Shown here piece by piece: positions 6,081 through 6,897 of a DNA stretch of 6,897 nt. The translations under genes and the position numbers were made by a program. Position 1 is the stretch's first letter. Every line of letters begins with the position of its first letter. The notes under the pieces were generated by a model. The model ran no database searches, had not been told where the DNA came from, and saw only the letters and a list, made by a program, of their open reading frames with translations. Source of the stretch: Clostridiaceae bacterium (GTDB lineage: Bacteria; Bacillota; Clostridia; DSM-8532); NCBI GenBank assembly GCA_012842645.1, contig DUSJ01000333.1, forward strand, positions 1 through 6,897, read 5' to 3'.

Positions 6081-6897
6081 ATGGACTTTACTGGGGCAAG
6101 GAAGGCCATATCGGCCGTCAGGGGCAGATATTCTCACATATTCCTGGCTTTTGCGATCAGCATTGTAGTTCTGGTATCCGTGATCTTATTGAATGATTTC
6201 CTTCCCTTGTCGGATAAAATTACTATCTTCAGGATCTGTAACAGGACCCTTGAAATTTTACTGATCATCGTATCGTTTTCTATTTTCCTTATATCGTACT
6301 TTTCATATTCACAGAATAAAAACAATCATGTTCTCATTGCGGGGTTCACTTTTCTCACCGGATGCATCTTCTACTGGAGTATTATCATAAACCTGTCAGC
6401 CGGTTTTATCACATCCGAGAGCCATGACAGCCCGGTGGTATCTTTCCTGGTCTGGATCATCATAAGCCTTGTCAACGGGATAAGTTTCAGCATATTGCTT
6501 ACAGTAAAACCCAATAACGAGAAAACGATAAAAAGGGGATATCTCTTCCTTGGTGTAGCCGCAATTGTCATTCTATGCTGTTTGCTGCTCCAAATGCCGT
6601 TCATCAGGCCTGAACAGCTTATGGACGACAACGGGCTCACAAACACAAGCGCCATCCTGACAGCAGTTGCTTCGTTGCTCTATGCTTACTCTTTTATTCG
6701 TTCGCTCAGGAAGTACGGCGAAAACAGGGATGTAGTTTATAAAGCTCTGACGATAGCGTTCATGCTGATGTTTTTCAGCGAGGTATCCCTGTTTTTTATG
6801 ATGCGGACGAACGATCTCAACACTGTCCTGAGCCAGCTGTTCCTTGCGGTTGCCTATACCCTGGTATTTTATGCCTTGTATGTACATGGGATTCAGC
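6081..6897 (+). CDS. multi-spanning membrane protein, MASE3-like sensor module (3' partial)
   Basis: The frame is open from the ATG at 6081 to the window end, 272 residues without a stop. GGGGGA (6069-6074) lies six bases before the start. After a basic N-terminus, hydrophobic segments lie at about 18-38, 57-76, 84-106, 119-141, 153-172, 188-206, 220-241 and 247-268, so about eight helices. The layout, with NRTLEILLIIVSFSIFLISY (54-73), a central short extracytoplasmic loop, FSEVSLFFM (232-240) and QLFLAVAYTLVFYALYVHG (252-270), resembles the MASE3 membrane sensor domain, which usually precedes PAS, histidine kinase, GGDEF or EAL output domains. The output part is beyond the window, so enzyme class cannot be given. 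It follows the tad genes on the same strand and may control the pilus, by inference only. The MASE3 assignment is from recalled sequence features, not a profile search. Confidence 0.7.
   Translation, partial: MDFTGARKAISAVRGRYSHIFLAFAISIVVLVSVILLNDFLPLSDKITIFRICNRTLEILLIIVSFSIFLISYFSYSQNKNNHVLIAGFTFLTGCIFYWSIIINLSAGFITSESHDSPVVSFLVWIIISLVNGISFSILLTVKPNNEKTIKRGYLFLGVAAIVILCCLLLQMPFIRPEQLMDDNGLTNTSAILTAVASLLYAYSFIRSLRKYGENRDVVYKALTIAFMLMFFSEVSLFFMMRTNDLNTVLSQLFLAVAYTLVFYALYVHGIQ

Noticed and set aside
6134..6887. Three minus-strand open frames (6134-6325, 6371-6655, 6573-6887) in the region after tadC.
   Set aside because: They lie under one continuous plus-strand frame from 6081 to the window end that has a ribosome binding site and a coherent set of membrane helices.
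1..6897. CRISPR arrays, tRNA or rRNA genes, transposases or attachment sites.
   Set aside because: No regularly spaced repeats, RNA gene signatures or mobile-element protein motifs were seen on either strand.

Overview
The window is a stretch of a Tad (tight adherence, Flp-type IVb pilus) secretion locus followed by the start of a membrane sensor gene. All genes lie on the plus strand. In order: the 3' part of a TadE-like pseudopilin (1-390, its start is outside the window); CpaB/RcpC (453-1262); a response-regulator/ParA hybrid of the CpaE/TadZ family (1259-2464); the CpaF/TadA secretion ATPase (2558-3916); the inner-membrane platform proteins TadB (4058-5032) and TadC (5040-5966); and a multi-spanning protein resembling a MASE3 sensory module (6081 to the window end, C-terminus missing).

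The parts fit one machine. CpaF hydrolyses ATP in the cytoplasm against the TadB/TadC membrane platform to assemble or retract pilus subunits. CpaE carries a MinD-like ATPase that in this family positions the apparatus, here under a receiver domain with all its phosphorylation residues. CpaB is a membrane-anchored extracytoplasmic SAF-domain protein, and TadE is a minor pilin-like subunit. No Flp major pilin, prepilin peptidase (TadV/CpaA), secretin (RcpA/CpaC) or TadD-type lipoprotein is in the window. cpaB overlaps cpaE by 4 bases, so there is no secretin in the place it takes in classic proteobacterial loci.

Missing secretin, strong purine-rich ribosome binding sites, frequent AGG and ATA codons, moderate GC by eye and the MASE3-like neighbour together suggest an anaerobic Bacillota (Clostridia, perhaps Peptococcaceae-like). 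This is an inference; Chloroflexota or another phylum cannot be excluded.

The less ordinary content is between the genes. An imperfect hairpin fills the tadE-cpaB gap. A copy of what looks like a dispersed palindromic intergenic repeat lies between cpaE and cpaF. The 141-base cpaF-tadB gap could fold into a stem of nested hairpins and may be a structured leader or processing element. The gap before the sensor gene holds a weak extended -10 promoter candidate. I see no wholly new system: this is a recognisable Tad locus with a possible signalling link (CpaE receiver, neighbouring sensor) and some unexplained intercistronic structure.
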